Notes under the pieces: generated by a model
Seen by the model: only the letters and a program-made list of their open reading frames with translations
Databases searched by the model: none
Told to the model about the DNA's origin: nothing
Made by a program: the position numbers and the translations under genes
Shown here: piece by piece, positions 50,421-58,646 of the stretch
Numbering within the stretch: the first letter of the stretch is position 1
Layout: each line of letters opens with the position of its first letter
Source of the DNA: Sphingomonas canadensis
Lineage (GTDB): Bacteria > Pseudomonadota > Alphaproteobacteria > Sphingomonadales > Sphingomonadaceae
Direction: 5' to 3'
NCBI RefSeq assembly: GCF_026013525.1
Contig: NZ_JAPDRA010000009.1
Coordinates: 62,001-126,000 of the forward strand
Length of the DNA stretch: 64,000 bases

Positions 50421-52073
50421 ATGACGAAGATGCAGGCCGGCGCCGCGATCGCCGAGATCCTGAAGCGCGAGGGCGTGGACACCTTCTTCGCCTATCCGCG
50501 CAATGCGGTGATCGAGGCGGCGGCGGACGCGGGAATCCGGACCGTGATCGTCCGGCAGGAACGCACCGGCCTGCACATGGCGGACGCGCTTTCGCGGCTC
50601 AGCCGGGGCGCACGCATGGGCGTGTTCGGCATGCAATATGGTCCCGGCGCCGAAAGCGCGTTCGGCGGCGTCGCCCAGGCCTATGCCGAAAGCGTGCCGG
50701 TGCTGGTGCTGCCCGGCGGGTTTCCCACCCGCACGGCGCACCTGCCCGGCAATTTCAATTCCACCGCGGTGATGGGCCATGTCGCCAAGCATGCCGAGCC
50801 GCTGAGCGCGGTCGCCGAGATCCCGAACGTGATGCGCCGCGCCTTCACCCATCTGCGCAACGGGCGCCCGCGCCCGGTGGTGGTCGAGCTGCCGTCAGAC
50901 GTGATGTACGGCCAGCCGTTCGAAGGGCCGCTGGAATATGCGCCGGTGGTCCGCACGCGCTATGCGCCGGACGCGGAGTCGGTGGCGCGCGCGGCCGATG
51001 CGCTGGTCGCGGCCGGACGCCCCGTGCTCTACGCCGGCCAGGGCATCCACTGGTCCGAAGCCTATGCCGAGCTGAAGGAGCTGGCCGAACTGCTCGCCGC
51101 CCCGGTCTGCACCAGCCTGCCGGGCAAGAGCTGCTTCGATGAGACGCACCCGCTGGCGCTGGGCTCCGGCGGCGCGGCGATGCCGCGCACGGTGCGCCAC
51201 TTCCTGGACGCGGCCGACGTGATCGCCGGGCTGGGATGCAGCTTCACCGAGACCGCGTTCGGCGTGGCGATGCCGCGCGGAAAGACCTTCATCCAGGCCA
51301 CGCTGGACCCCGCCGACATCAACAAGAGCGTGGCCGTGCAGCACGCGCTGGTGGGCGACGCCAGGCTGGCGCTGCGGATGCTGATCGACGCATGCCGCGA
51401 TCGGATCGGCGCGGACGCACGCGATCCGTCCGCCACCGTCGCGGAAATCCGCGCGGTGGAGGCCGAATGGCTGGCGCACTGGATGCCCAAGCTCACGTCG
51501 GACGCCACGCCGATCAGTCCCTATCGCGTCCTTTGGGACCTGCAGCACACGGTGGACGTGGACAATACGATCATCACCCATGACGCGGGATCGCCGCGCG
51601 ACCAGCTCATGCCGTTCTGGAAGACGCGCGTTCCGATGAGCTACATCGGCTGGGGCAAATCGACGCAGCTCGGCTATGGCCTCGGCCTCGCGATGGGGGC
51701 CAAGCTGGCCTGCCCGGACAAGCTGTGCATCAACGTGTGGGGCGATGCCGCGATCGGCTTCACCGGCATGGATTTCGAAACGGCGGTGCGCGAACGCCTG
51801 CCGATCCTGTCGATCCTGCTCAACAATTCGGCGATGGCGATGGAGCTGCCCGTGATGCCGATCGCGACGGAGAAGTTCCGCGCCACCGACATTTCCGGCA
51901 ACTATGCCGCGTTCGCCCAGGCGCTGGGCGGACATGGCGAGCGGATCACCCGCGTTGAGGATATCGTGCCGGCGATCCGGCGCGGGATCGAGGCGACGAT
52001 GCGCGGCCAGCCTGCGCTGCTGGAGTTCATCACCTCGCAGGAAACCGAGGCTTCGCGCTATCCGCTGCGCTGA
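50421..52073 (+). CDS. TPP-dependent lyase (2-hydroxyacyl-CoA-lyase-like), copy 2
   Basis: The 550-residue protein has a PYR domain with the catalytic Glu47 (VRQERTGLHMAD), a central domain and a PP domain with WGDAAIGFTGMDFETAVRERLPILSILLNN in the pattern seen in oxalyl-CoA decarboxylase and 2-hydroxyacyl-CoA lyase. Such enzymes release formyl-CoA and an aldehyde, or decarboxylate 2-oxoacids. Genes for two acyl-CoA dehydrogenases precede it. An aldehyde dehydrogenase at 53278 lies beyond the aldo/keto reductase. GGAGAGGAACGC precedes the start. Substrate unknown; a benzoylformate decarboxylase is an alternative. Confidence 0.8.
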   Translation: MTKMQAGAAIAEILKREGVDTFFAYPRNAVIEAAADAGIRTVIVRQERTGLHMADALSRLSRGARMGVFGMQYGPGAESAFGGVAQAYAESVPVLVLPGGFPTRTAHLPGNFNSTAVMGHVAKHAEPLSAVAEIPNVMRRAFTHLRNGRPRPVVVELPSDVMYGQPFEGPLEYAPVVRTRYAPDAESVARAADALVAAGRPVLYAGQGIHWSEAYAELKELAELLAAPVCTSLPGKSCFDETHPLALGSGGAAMPRTVRHFLDAADVIAGLGCSFTETAFGVAMPRGKTFIQATLDPADINKSVAVQHALVGDARLALRMLIDACRDRIGADARDPSATVAEIRAVEAEWLAHWMPKLTSDATPISPYRVLWDLQHTVDVDNTIITHDAGSPRDQLMPFWKTRVPMSYIGWGKSTQLGYGLGLAMGAKLACPDKLCINVWGDAAIGFTGMDFETAVRERLPILSILLNNSAMAMELPVMPIATEKFRATDISGNYAAFAQALGGHGERITRVEDIVPAIRRGIEATMRGQPALLEFITSQETEASRYPLR

Positions 52074-52084
52074 GTGCCCGGAGC

Positions 52085-52110
52085 GGCGGCGGGCCTCAGG
52101 CCTTGCCGCC
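52085..52110. terminator. Hairpin at convergent TPP lyase and aldo/keto reductase ends
   Basis: GGCGGC (52085-52090) and GCCGCC (52105-52110) pair, with an inner GGCC-TCA-GGCC stem. It lies between the lyase and aldo/keto reductase genes, overlapping the latter's stop codon region. No U-run is seen. Confidence 0.4.
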
Positions 52111-53184
52111 GCCGCCCTGGCTGGGCGATCCGGCCCCGGGCTGGGAAAACACGCCGTTGATGCGCGTGCCGCCGCTGATCGATCCGATGGCACGGCGCGC
52201 GAAATCGCCCGGATAGGGGATGCGCGGCTTGCTCACCTCGTCCAGCGCGGCGAGGTCCTCCGCCGGCAGTTCGATCCGGGCCGAGGCGGCGTTTTCCGTA
52301 AGCTGATCGATCGTGTGCGCGCCGAGCAGGATCGTTCCCATCGCCGGCTGCACGCGCAGCCAGGCAAGCGCGGCCTGCGACGGGCTGACGCCGTTGCGCT
52401 CCGCCACCGCGATCAGCGTGTCGAGGATCGCGTCGCTGCGATCGTCGAGCGCGCGGGTGACGAACACCGCCCGCCCCTCCGCGTTGTGGCCCTCCGGATC
52501 GCCCTTGCGATAGCGGCCGCTGAGCGCGCCGTTGCGCAGCGGCGACCAGGCGGCGATGTTCATGCCATAGGCCTGGGCCATCGGCACATGCTCGATCTCG
52601 ATGCTGCGTTCCATCAGCGAATATTGAAGCTGCAGCCCGGCGATCGGCATATGGTTGCGCCACTGCGCGATCCAGTGCGCCTCGGATATCTTCCACGCCG
52701 GCGTGTTCGAAAGGCCGACGTGCAGGATCTTGCCCGCCGAAACCAGATCGTCGAGCGCGCGCAGCGTCTCTTCCATCGGCGTGTACGGATCCCACAGGTG
52801 CATCCAGTAGAGATCGAGCCGGTCGGTACGCAGGCGGCGCAGCGATCGTTCGCAGGTCTGGATGATCGCCTTGCGCCCCGCCCCGCCCGAATTGGGATCG
52901 CCCGGCTGCGTGTTCGATCCGAACTTGCTCGCGATCACCAGCCGGTCCCGCGCGCCCGGTTCGGCGGCCAGATAATCGCCGATGATCACCTCTGCCTCGC
53001 CCCCGCCATAGCTGTTGGCGCAATCGAGGAAATTGCCGCCAAGCTCGCGATAATGCGCGATCATCCGGCCCGCCGCCGCCGCGTCGAGGCTCCAGCTCTG
53101 GCTGCCGCCGAAGTTGAACGCGCCCAGCGCGTAACGGCTGACGCGCAGCCCGGAGCGGCCAAAGGTAATGAAGTCGTCGAGCAT
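52096..53184 (-). CDS. Aldo/keto reductase
   Basis: The 362-residue NADPH-dependent oxidoreductase has the catalytic tetrad pattern Asp-Tyr-Lys-His: the LDCANSYGGGEAE region, IASKFG and LDLYWMHLWDPYT. It belongs to the YghZ/Tas-type branch with a C-terminal extension of about 30 low-complexity residues (GSPSQGGGGKA). It is divergent from aldehyde dehydrogenase copy 2, across the shared 15-bp site, so the two may be co-regulated. It may interconvert an aldehyde and alcohol. Confidence 0.85.
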   Translation of the reverse strand: MLDDFITFGRSGLRVSRYALGAFNFGGSQSWSLDAAAAGRMIAHYRELGGNFLDCANSYGGGEAEVIIGDYLAAEPGARDRLVIASKFGSNTQPGDPNSGGAGRKAIIQTCERSLRRLRTDRLDLYWMHLWDPYTPMEETLRALDDLVSAGKILHVGLSNTPAWKISEAHWIAQWRNHMPIAGLQLQYSLMERSIEIEHVPMAQAYGMNIAAWSPLRNGALSGRYRKGDPEGHNAEGRAVFVTRALDDRSDAILDTLIAVAERNGVSPSQAALAWLRVQPAMGTILLGAHTIDQLTENAASARIELPAEDLAALDEVSKPRIPYPGDFARRAIGSISGGTRINGVFSQPGAGSPSQGGGGKA

Positions 53185-53217
53185 GATTCGCCTTCCCGCA
53201 GCTTGCCGAAACTATCG

Positions 53218-53232
53218 TACTGTCATATTGTT
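53218..53232 (+). promoter_or_regulatory. Operator-like site of the GntR-type family (copy 4)
   Basis: TACTGTCATATTGTT lies in the divergent region between the aldo/keto reductase start (53184) and the aldehyde dehydrogenase start (53278). It differs by one base from the copy at 19686. Confidence 0.55.
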
Positions 53233-53277
53233 TAACCCACGTGCGCGAAAGCCCCGCGCGATGCAAGGACCATGTTG

Positions 53278-54735
53278 ATGAGCGATACGATCGAAGCCCC
53301 CGCCCCTGCCCTGGACGTTCCGGCGATCGCATCCGGCATGCTGATCGACGGCGCGATCGTGGCGGGCGAAGCGTTCATCGAGGTGGTGAATCCGGCGACC
53401 GGCCTGCCCTTCGCCCTTGCCCCGGACGCGACACGCGCACAGCTCGATCGTGCCGTGGCCGCCGCGCGCCGCGCCTTTCCGGCATGGGCCGCGACGCCGA
53501 TCGAGGAGCGCCGCGCCACCGTGCAGCGCATCGCCGCACGGCTGCGCGAGCATGCCGACGCGATCGGCGCGCTGCTGACCGCCGAGCAGGGCAAGCCGCT
53601 GCGCGACGCGATCGGCGAGACGCGCCGTGCGGCCGATCATATGGAGGCGCTGGTCGCGCTCGACATCTCCGGCCAGTTGCTGCGCGACGACGGGAAGGAG
53701 CGCGTGTGGATCCGCCATCGCCCGCTGGGCGTGGTTGGCGGCATCACGCCATGGAACGTACCCGTGATCCTGGCGATGGTGAAGGTGGCGCAGGCGCTCT
53801 ACACCGGGAACACGCTGGTGCTGAAGCCGTCGCCCTTCACCCCGCTCTCCACGCTGGCGGTGGGCCAGGCGATCGCGGACGTGGTGCCGGCCGGGGTGGT
53901 CAACTTCGTCAGCGGCGGCAACGATCTGGGCGCCTGGATCACCGGCCATCCGGACATCGCCAAGATCAGCTTCACTGGATCGGTGGCCACCGGCCGCCGC
54001 GTGATGGAAAGCGCCGCGGGGACGTTCAAGCGCGTGACGCTGGAGCTGGGCGGCAACGATCCCGCCATCGTGCTGCCCGATGTGGACATCGACGCGGCGG
54101 CCGAGGGGATCGTGCGCAGCACCTTCGCCAATTGCGGGCAGGTGTGCATGGCGATCAAGCGCGTCTACCTCCACAGCGCGATCCGCGATGCGATGATCGC
54201 GGCGATGGCGGAAAAGGTGCGCGCGATCCGCATCGGCCCGGGCGACGACCCCGCAAGCACCATGGGGCCGATCCAGAACCGCATGCAGTTCGAAAAGGTC
54301 GCCGCGCTGATCGATGCGGTGCGCAACACGCCGGGCGCGGAGATCGTGACCGGCGGCACCGTCCACCGCGGCGGCGGCTATTTCATCGAGCCGGCGATCG
54401 TCACCGGCCTCTCCGACGATTCCCCGCTGGTGCGCGACGAGCAGTTCGGGCCGGTGATGCCGGTGATGGTCTATGACGATATCGAGGATGCCATCGCACG
54501 CGCCAACGCCACCGAATTCGGCCTGGGCGGATCGGTGTGGACCCGCGACGTGGCGGCGGGCCAGGCGATCGCCGAGCGGATCGAGGCGGGATCGGTATGG
54601 GTCAACCGCCACCTGGGCAATGCCAAGGATGTGCCCTTCGGCGGCGCCAAATATTCCGGCTATGGCCGCGAACAGGGCGTGGCGGGGATGCTCTCCTATA
54701 CGGAGATGCAGGCGGTGGCGGTGCCGGTCGCCTGA
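53278..54735 (+). CDS. Aldehyde dehydrogenase, copy 2
   Basis: The 485-residue enzyme is a close paralogue of copy 1: TPWNVPVILAMVKVAQAL, TGSVATGRRV, LELGGND with the catalytic Glu and NCGQVCMA with the catalytic Cys. The start is either ATG 53272 or 53278; 53278 is preferred because an AAGGA element lies at a better distance. Its divergent partner is an aldo/keto reductase, and its nearest upstream neighbour is the TPP lyase operon, so it may oxidise the aldehyde that lyase releases. Confidence 0.88.
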   Translation: MSDTIEAPAPALDVPAIASGMLIDGAIVAGEAFIEVVNPATGLPFALAPDATRAQLDRAVAAARRAFPAWAATPIEERRATVQRIAARLREHADAIGALLTAEQGKPLRDAIGETRRAADHMEALVALDISGQLLRDDGKERVWIRHRPLGVVGGITPWNVPVILAMVKVAQALYTGNTLVLKPSPFTPLSTLAVGQAIADVVPAGVVNFVSGGNDLGAWITGHPDIAKISFTGSVATGRRVMESAAGTFKRVTLELGGNDPAIVLPDVDIDAAAEGIVRSTFANCGQVCMAIKRVYLHSAIRDAMIAAMAEKVRAIRIGPGDDPASTMGPIQNRMQFEKVAALIDAVRNTPGAEIVTGGTVHRGGGYFIEPAIVTGLSDDSPLVRDEQFGPVMPVMVYDDIEDAIARANATEFGLGGSVWTRDVAAGQAIAERIEAGSVWVNRHLGNAKDVPFGGAKYSGYGREQGVAGMLSYTEMQAVAVPVA

Positions 54736-54738
54736 CGG

Positions 54739-54759
54739 AGGCCGGGCCGGCCCCGGCCT
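54739..54759. terminator. Hairpin between aldehyde dehydrogenase copy 2 and the small gene
   Basis: AGGCCGGG (54739-54746) and CCCGGCCT (54752-54759) are perfect 8-bp arms with a 5-base loop, located between the two convergent genes. Confidence 0.5.
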
Positions 54760-54782
54760 TGCCGGGCGGCCCGCCCCCTTGC

Positions 54783-54953
54783 CTACAGGTTCACCAGTTC
54801 CGGATCGTGCGACATCGCATAGGCGAGTTCGTCGGCATCCTCGATACGCAGGCCGCCGCGGACGGGGCGCGCGTCCTTGATGCTGGTCACGCCCTTGCGA
54901 TCGCAGACGCACCAGCCGGTTTCGTCCGGGCGGATGTCGTAACGGTCCGGCAC
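54783..54953 (-). CDS. Small hypothetical protein with a CxC motif
   Basis: The 56-residue protein starts at a GTG with GGGAGAG about 8 bases upstream. It has a WCVCDRKG motif near residues 14-21 and a C-terminal ELAYAMSHDPELVNL segment. It is too small for a common enzyme family and was not recognised. It sits between aldehyde dehydrogenase copy 2 and the GntR gene, and a strong operator-like palindrome is immediately upstream, so it is probably a regulated member of the cluster. A possible chaperone, regulatory or electron-transfer role is pure speculation. Confidence 0.6.
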   Translation of the reverse strand: MPDRYDIRPDETGWCVCDRKGVTSIKDARPVRGGLRIEDADELAYAMSHDPELVNL

Positions 54954-54985
54954 GGCGCTGCTCTCCCTGTCGATCGGCGGCCGCA

Positions 54986-55000
54986 AACTATAATATAGTC
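54986..55000 (+). promoter_or_regulatory. Operator-like site of the GntR-type family (copy 2)
   Basis: AACTATAATATAGTC contains the perfect 6-1-6 palindrome ACTATAATATAGT (54987-54999). It agrees with the best copy at 11 of 15 positions, lies upstream of the small gene (54953) and just downstream of the GntR gene. Confidence 0.65.
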
Positions 55001-55023
55001 AGATTCTTCCGCAAGCAGTTCGT

Positions 55024-55791
55024 TCAGTCCTGCGTGCTGGAGAAGGCGGGCGCTTTCTTGCGCGATTTGCCGCTAGCCTGCTTCAGACGGTACAGCATCG
55101 ATTGCCGCCGGTTGAGCAGATGCCTGCGCATCGCGCCGAACGCGCCCTCAGGATCGCGTGCCTCGATCCGCTCCAGGATGCCGTTCAGCCCTTCGTAGCG
55201 GAATTCGTTCGATGCGTCGGAATCGATCGCGTTGAACAGGTTTAGCAACGCATGCTCCAGCGCGTGCATCAGCGTGACCAGCGTCCGCGATCGCGACGCC
55301 TCGACGATCGCCGCGTGGAAATCCAGAATGCGCTCCACCGACGCGCGACGGCTGAGGTTGGGCGCCATCACCGCCTCCAGCAGCCGGCGCAGCTCCGCGA
55401 TCTCCTCGTCGGTGGCATGTTCGGCGGCAAGCTCGGCCGCGCGGCACTCCACGCCGATGCGCGCGTCGAAAATCTCCTCCGGCGTCACCTGGACGAGCAT
55501 GAACTGCACCGCCAGCGCGGTGGCGAACTGGTCCGGCCGCCCTTCCGATATGGTGGCGCCGCCGCCCGATCCGGTTTTGATCGTGACGACGCCCAGCGCC
55601 TCCAGCCTGCCCAGCGCCTCGCGAATCGGCACGCGGCTGGTGTTGAACATCTGGGTGAGCTGCGCCTCGGTTCCCAGGAACTGGCCCGGCTCCAACTGGC
55701 CGGAAAACAGCGCCTCGATCACCTGATCGACGATGCGCGTCGCAAGCGATTGGGTGCGGATCGAGCTGAATACGGAACGGGGGGGTGGCAC
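55024..55791 (-). CDS. GntR family regulator, FadR/FCD type
   Basis: The 255-residue protein has an N-terminal winged helix (TEAQLTQMFNTSRVPIREALGRLEALGVVTI) and a C-terminal all-helical FCD domain (residues about 95-230) which binds an organic-acid ligand, often via a metal. FadR-type proteins bind palindromes with a GT-N3-AC core. The perfect palindrome AACTGTATTACAGTT at 55928 fits that core and lies upstream of this gene, whose start is a GTG at 55791. It is the most likely regulator of the shared 15-bp sites. Confidence 0.88.
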   Translation of the reverse strand: MPPPRSVFSSIRTQSLATRIVDQVIEALFSGQLEPGQFLGTEAQLTQMFNTSRVPIREALGRLEALGVVTIKTGSGGGATISEGRPDQFATALAVQFMLVQVTPEEIFDARIGVECRAAELAAEHATDEEIAELRRLLEAVMAPNLSRRASVERILDFHAAIVEASRSRTLVTLMHALEHALLNLFNAIDSDASNEFRYEGLNGILERIEARDPEGAFGAMRRHLLNRRQSMLYRLKQASGKSRKKAPAFSSTQD

Positions 55792-55927
55792 GATCTGACG
55801 ATGATCCCAGAGAGTTCGGTAACGCGCAACAACAGGCAGACAATATTACAGATTTCCCGAACCGATCAACCGCGCCCCCGCATGAACGCCCGCCCGGTCG
55901 CTTGACAGGGGGTTCCGGCGCCCCCTA

Positions 55928-55942
55928 AACTGTATTACAGTT
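55928..55942 (+). promoter_or_regulatory. Operator-like site of the GntR-type family (copy 1, best)
   Basis: AACTGTATTACAGTT is a perfect 7-1-7 palindrome with the FadR-type core GT-N3-AC. It lies between the GntR gene start (55791) and the Rieske oxygenase start (55996). A half-site ATATTACAG lies at 55844. Confidence 0.75.
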
Positions 55943-55995
55943 ATACCATCGCAGCCTTGCTGCGGCCGACAGACAAGCGGGACAAGAGGAAGCCG

Positions 55996-57345
55996 ATGCG
56001 AGCCGATGAAAACGAGCTGTTGACGCGGGTTGGCCCCGGAACGGCGATGGGCGCGCTGTTGCGCGAATACTGGATACCGGCGCTGATGCCGGACGAGCTG
56101 GTGGCGGGCGGCGCCCCCGTGCGCCTGCGGCTGCTGGGCGAGAATTTCCTCGCCTTCCGCTCGCCCGATGGCCAGGTCGGCGTGGTCGATCACCAGTGCG
56201 CGCATCGCTGCGCATCGCTCTTCTATGGCCGTAACGAGGAAGGCGGCATCCGCTGCGTCTATCATGGCTGGAAGTTCGCCACGAACGGCCAGTGCGTCGA
56301 GATGCCGAGCGAGCCGCCGGAGACCGACTACAAGGCCCGCGTGAAGATCCGCGCGCTGCACGTCGCCGAGAAATATGGCGTCGTCTGGGTTCATATGGGC
56401 CGGCGCCAGACACCCCCGCCGCTCCCCCATTTCGATTGGGACGAGCTGGAGGAAGGCCAGCAGCTCTCCGTCAGCTTCATGATGCGCGAGTGCAACTGGC
56501 TCCAGGCGCTGGAGGGTGACATCGACACCTGCCACGTCGGCTTCCTGCATCTGGGCGCCGCCAGCCCCGACGATTTCGAGGAAGGATCGATCAACTATTA
56601 CCGACAGCAGCCGGAGAATCTGGCGCCCAAATATGAGGCGCTCGAAACCGCCTATGGCAATCTCTATTGCGCCTATCGCCACGCGGGGCCGGACCAGCTC
56701 TATCACCGCATCGGCCAGTTCGCGATGCCGTTCTGGACGATGGCGCCGTCGGAGCCGATGGACCATATCCGCGCCCGCGCCTGGGTGCCGATCGACGATT
56801 ATCATTCGATGCTGATCGTGATCGGCGGCCCGCGCACCGCGACGACGCTGACCAAGGAAGGCAAGCCGATCGCGGGCACCAGCGATCCGATCAAGTTCCT
56901 GCCCAACACCACCGACTGGCTGGGCCGGTTCCGCATCGAGGAAAACCCCCGCAACGACCACCTGATCTCACGCGACGTTCAGCGCGACGCCAGCTACACC
57001 GGCATCCAGGGGATTCCGGTCCAGGACCAGGCGGTGACCGAGAGCATGGGGCCGATCGTGGACCGGACCAAGGAGCATCTGGGCACCAGCGACCGGATGA
57101 TCATGCTCACCCGCCGCCGCCTGCTGCGCGCCGCCACCGCGCTGCGCGACCAGGGAACCGTGCCGCCGGACGTGGAGGACGCCGAGGCGTTCCACTATGT
57201 CCGCGCGGGCTTCGCCGTCCTGCCGCGCGAGCGCGACTGGCTGGAATATTACAACGAGCGGCGAACCGCGTGGAGCAAGGGCGCGGCCGAGCCGATCGAA
57301 CGCCTGGCCCGCACCGGCGCCCGAGCACCCGAAAAGGCAGCCTGA
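55996..57345 (+). CDS. Rieske oxygenase alpha subunit, copy 3
   Basis: The 449-residue protein has Rieske ligands Cys68, His70, Cys87 and His90 and the mononuclear iron motif Asp177-x2-His180-x4-His185 (DTCHVGFLH). Its start (MRADENELLTRVGPGTAMG) and body resemble copy 1 at 19764 more than the LigXa-like copy. GAGGAAGCCG precedes the start. It is divergent from the GntR regulator across the best operator site and heads an operon with the aminotransferase. A reductase is encoded 2.7 kb downstream. Confidence 0.88.
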   Translation: MRADENELLTRVGPGTAMGALLREYWIPALMPDELVAGGAPVRLRLLGENFLAFRSPDGQVGVVDHQCAHRCASLFYGRNEEGGIRCVYHGWKFATNGQCVEMPSEPPETDYKARVKIRALHVAEKYGVVWVHMGRRQTPPPLPHFDWDELEEGQQLSVSFMMRECNWLQALEGDIDTCHVGFLHLGAASPDDFEEGSINYYRQQPENLAPKYEALETAYGNLYCAYRHAGPDQLYHRIGQFAMPFWTMAPSEPMDHIRARAWVPIDDYHSMLIVIGGPRTATTLTKEGKPIAGTSDPIKFLPNTTDWLGRFRIEENPRNDHLISRDVQRDASYTGIQGIPVQDQAVTESMGPIVDRTKEHLGTSDRMIMLTRRRLLRAATALRDQGTVPPDVEDAEAFHYVRAGFAVLPRERDWLEYYNERRTAWSKGAAEPIERLARTGARAPEKAA

Positions 57346-57348
57346 TTC

Positions 57349-58554
57349 ATGACCCGACCCAGTTACCAGCCCGGCCGTCACTTCCTGCAACTGCCGGGGC
57401 CGACCAACACCCCGCTGCGCGTTTCGGAAGCGATCGCGCGCCCGACGATCGATCATCGCGGCCCCGAGTTCCAGGCGCTGGGCCATGAGGTGCTGTCGCG
57501 CGTGCGCGCCATGTTCAAGACCGAAGGGCCGGTGATCATCTATCCCTCCTCGGGCACGGGCGCCTGGGAGGCCGCGCTGGTGAACGCGCTGTCGCCCGGC
57601 GATCATATCCTGATGTACGAAACCGGCTGGTTCGCCACGCTCTGGAGCCGGCTGGCGGCGCGGATCGGGCTGGTGCCGGAACTGCTTCCCGGCGACTGGC
57701 GGACCCCGGTGGACGCCGCGGCGATCGAGACGCGGCTGCGCGAGGATCGCGCGCACGCGATCAAGGCGGTGTGCGTCGTCCACAACGAAACCTCGACCGG
57801 CGTTACTTCCGATATCGCATCGGTGCGCCGCGCGATCGACGCGGCCGGGCATCCGGCGCTGCTGATGGTCGACACCGTCTCGTCGCTGGCTGCGGCCGAT
57901 TACCGGCACGACGAATGGGGCGCCGACGTCGCCGTCTGCGGATCGCAGAAGGGGCTGATGCTGCCGCCGGGGCTTTCCTTCAACGCCGTATCGCAGAAGG
58001 CGCTGCGCGCGTCGGAGAGCGCCGGTTTCGTCCGGTCCTATTGGGACTGGGGCGAGATGCTGGCGTTCAACCGCGACGGTTTCTTCCCCTACACCCCCGC
58101 CACCAACCTGCTCCAGGGCCTGAAGGTGGCGATCGACATGCTGGAGGAGGAAGGGCTCGACGCCGTCTTCGCGCGGCACGAACGCGCCGGCCGGGCCACG
58201 CGGGCGGCGGTGCGGCACTGGGGCTTCGAGGTGCAGTGTATCGATGCATCTGCGGATTCGCCCGTGCTGACCGGCGTGCGCATGCCCGAAGGGCATTCGG
58301 CGGACGCGCTGCGCGCCGCCATCCTGGAACGCAGCAACATGAGCCTGGGCAGCGGCCTGGGCCAGCTAGCCGACAAGGTGTTCCGCATCGGCCATGTCGG
58401 CGATTTCAGCGATCCGGCGACGCTGGGCACGATCGCCGCGATCGAGGCGGCGATGCGTGCCACGGGTGTCCCCCATCGATCGGGCGGCACCGAAGCCGCG
58501 ATCGAGGTGCTGGCGGGGGAAGAAACCCCGGTGCCCAGCACCCAGGCCGCCTGA
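57349..58554 (+). CDS. Class V aminotransferase (serine-glyoxylate type)
   Basis: The 401-residue PLP enzyme has the class V pattern: an N-terminal LQLPGPTNTPLRVSEAI, a GTGAWEAAL helix, the PLP lysine in CGSQKGLMLPPGL near residue 200 and VFRIGHVGD at the C-terminal side. Members transfer an amino group between serine, alanine or similar donors and glyoxylate or other 2-oxo acids. It starts three bases after the Rieske stop, so the two are co-expressed. Its place in an aromatic operon suggests handling of a C2 or C3 product such as glyoxylate. Confidence 0.88.
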   Translation: MTRPSYQPGRHFLQLPGPTNTPLRVSEAIARPTIDHRGPEFQALGHEVLSRVRAMFKTEGPVIIYPSSGTGAWEAALVNALSPGDHILMYETGWFATLWSRLAARIGLVPELLPGDWRTPVDAAAIETRLREDRAHAIKAVCVVHNETSTGVTSDIASVRRAIDAAGHPALLMVDTVSSLAAADYRHDEWGADVAVCGSQKGLMLPPGLSFNAVSQKALRASESAGFVRSYWDWGEMLAFNRDGFFPYTPATNLLQGLKVAIDMLEEEGLDAVFARHERAGRATRAAVRHWGFEVQCIDASADSPVLTGVRMPEGHSADALRAAILERSNMSLGSGLGQLADKVFRIGHVGDFSDPATLGTIAAIEAAMRATGVPHRSGGTEAAIEVLAGEETPVPSTQAA

Positions 58555-58564
58555 ACGGAAGGAT

Positions 58565-58578
58565 GCCCTGCATCCGGC
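58565..58578 (+). repeat. Copy of the 3' end of tRNA-Thr (14 bases)
   Basis: GCCCTGCATCCGGC is identical to positions 15488-15501, which form part of the T-arm and acceptor stem of tRNA-Thr. It lies in the intergenic space between the aminotransferase and MFS genes. It could be chance or the remnant of an attachment site. Confidence 0.35.
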
Positions 58579-58646
58579 GATCACGACGAACCATGCACTG
58601 ACGCGGCACAGACTCGCGCGGGCGATATGACGAGGGAGGAGCCCCG

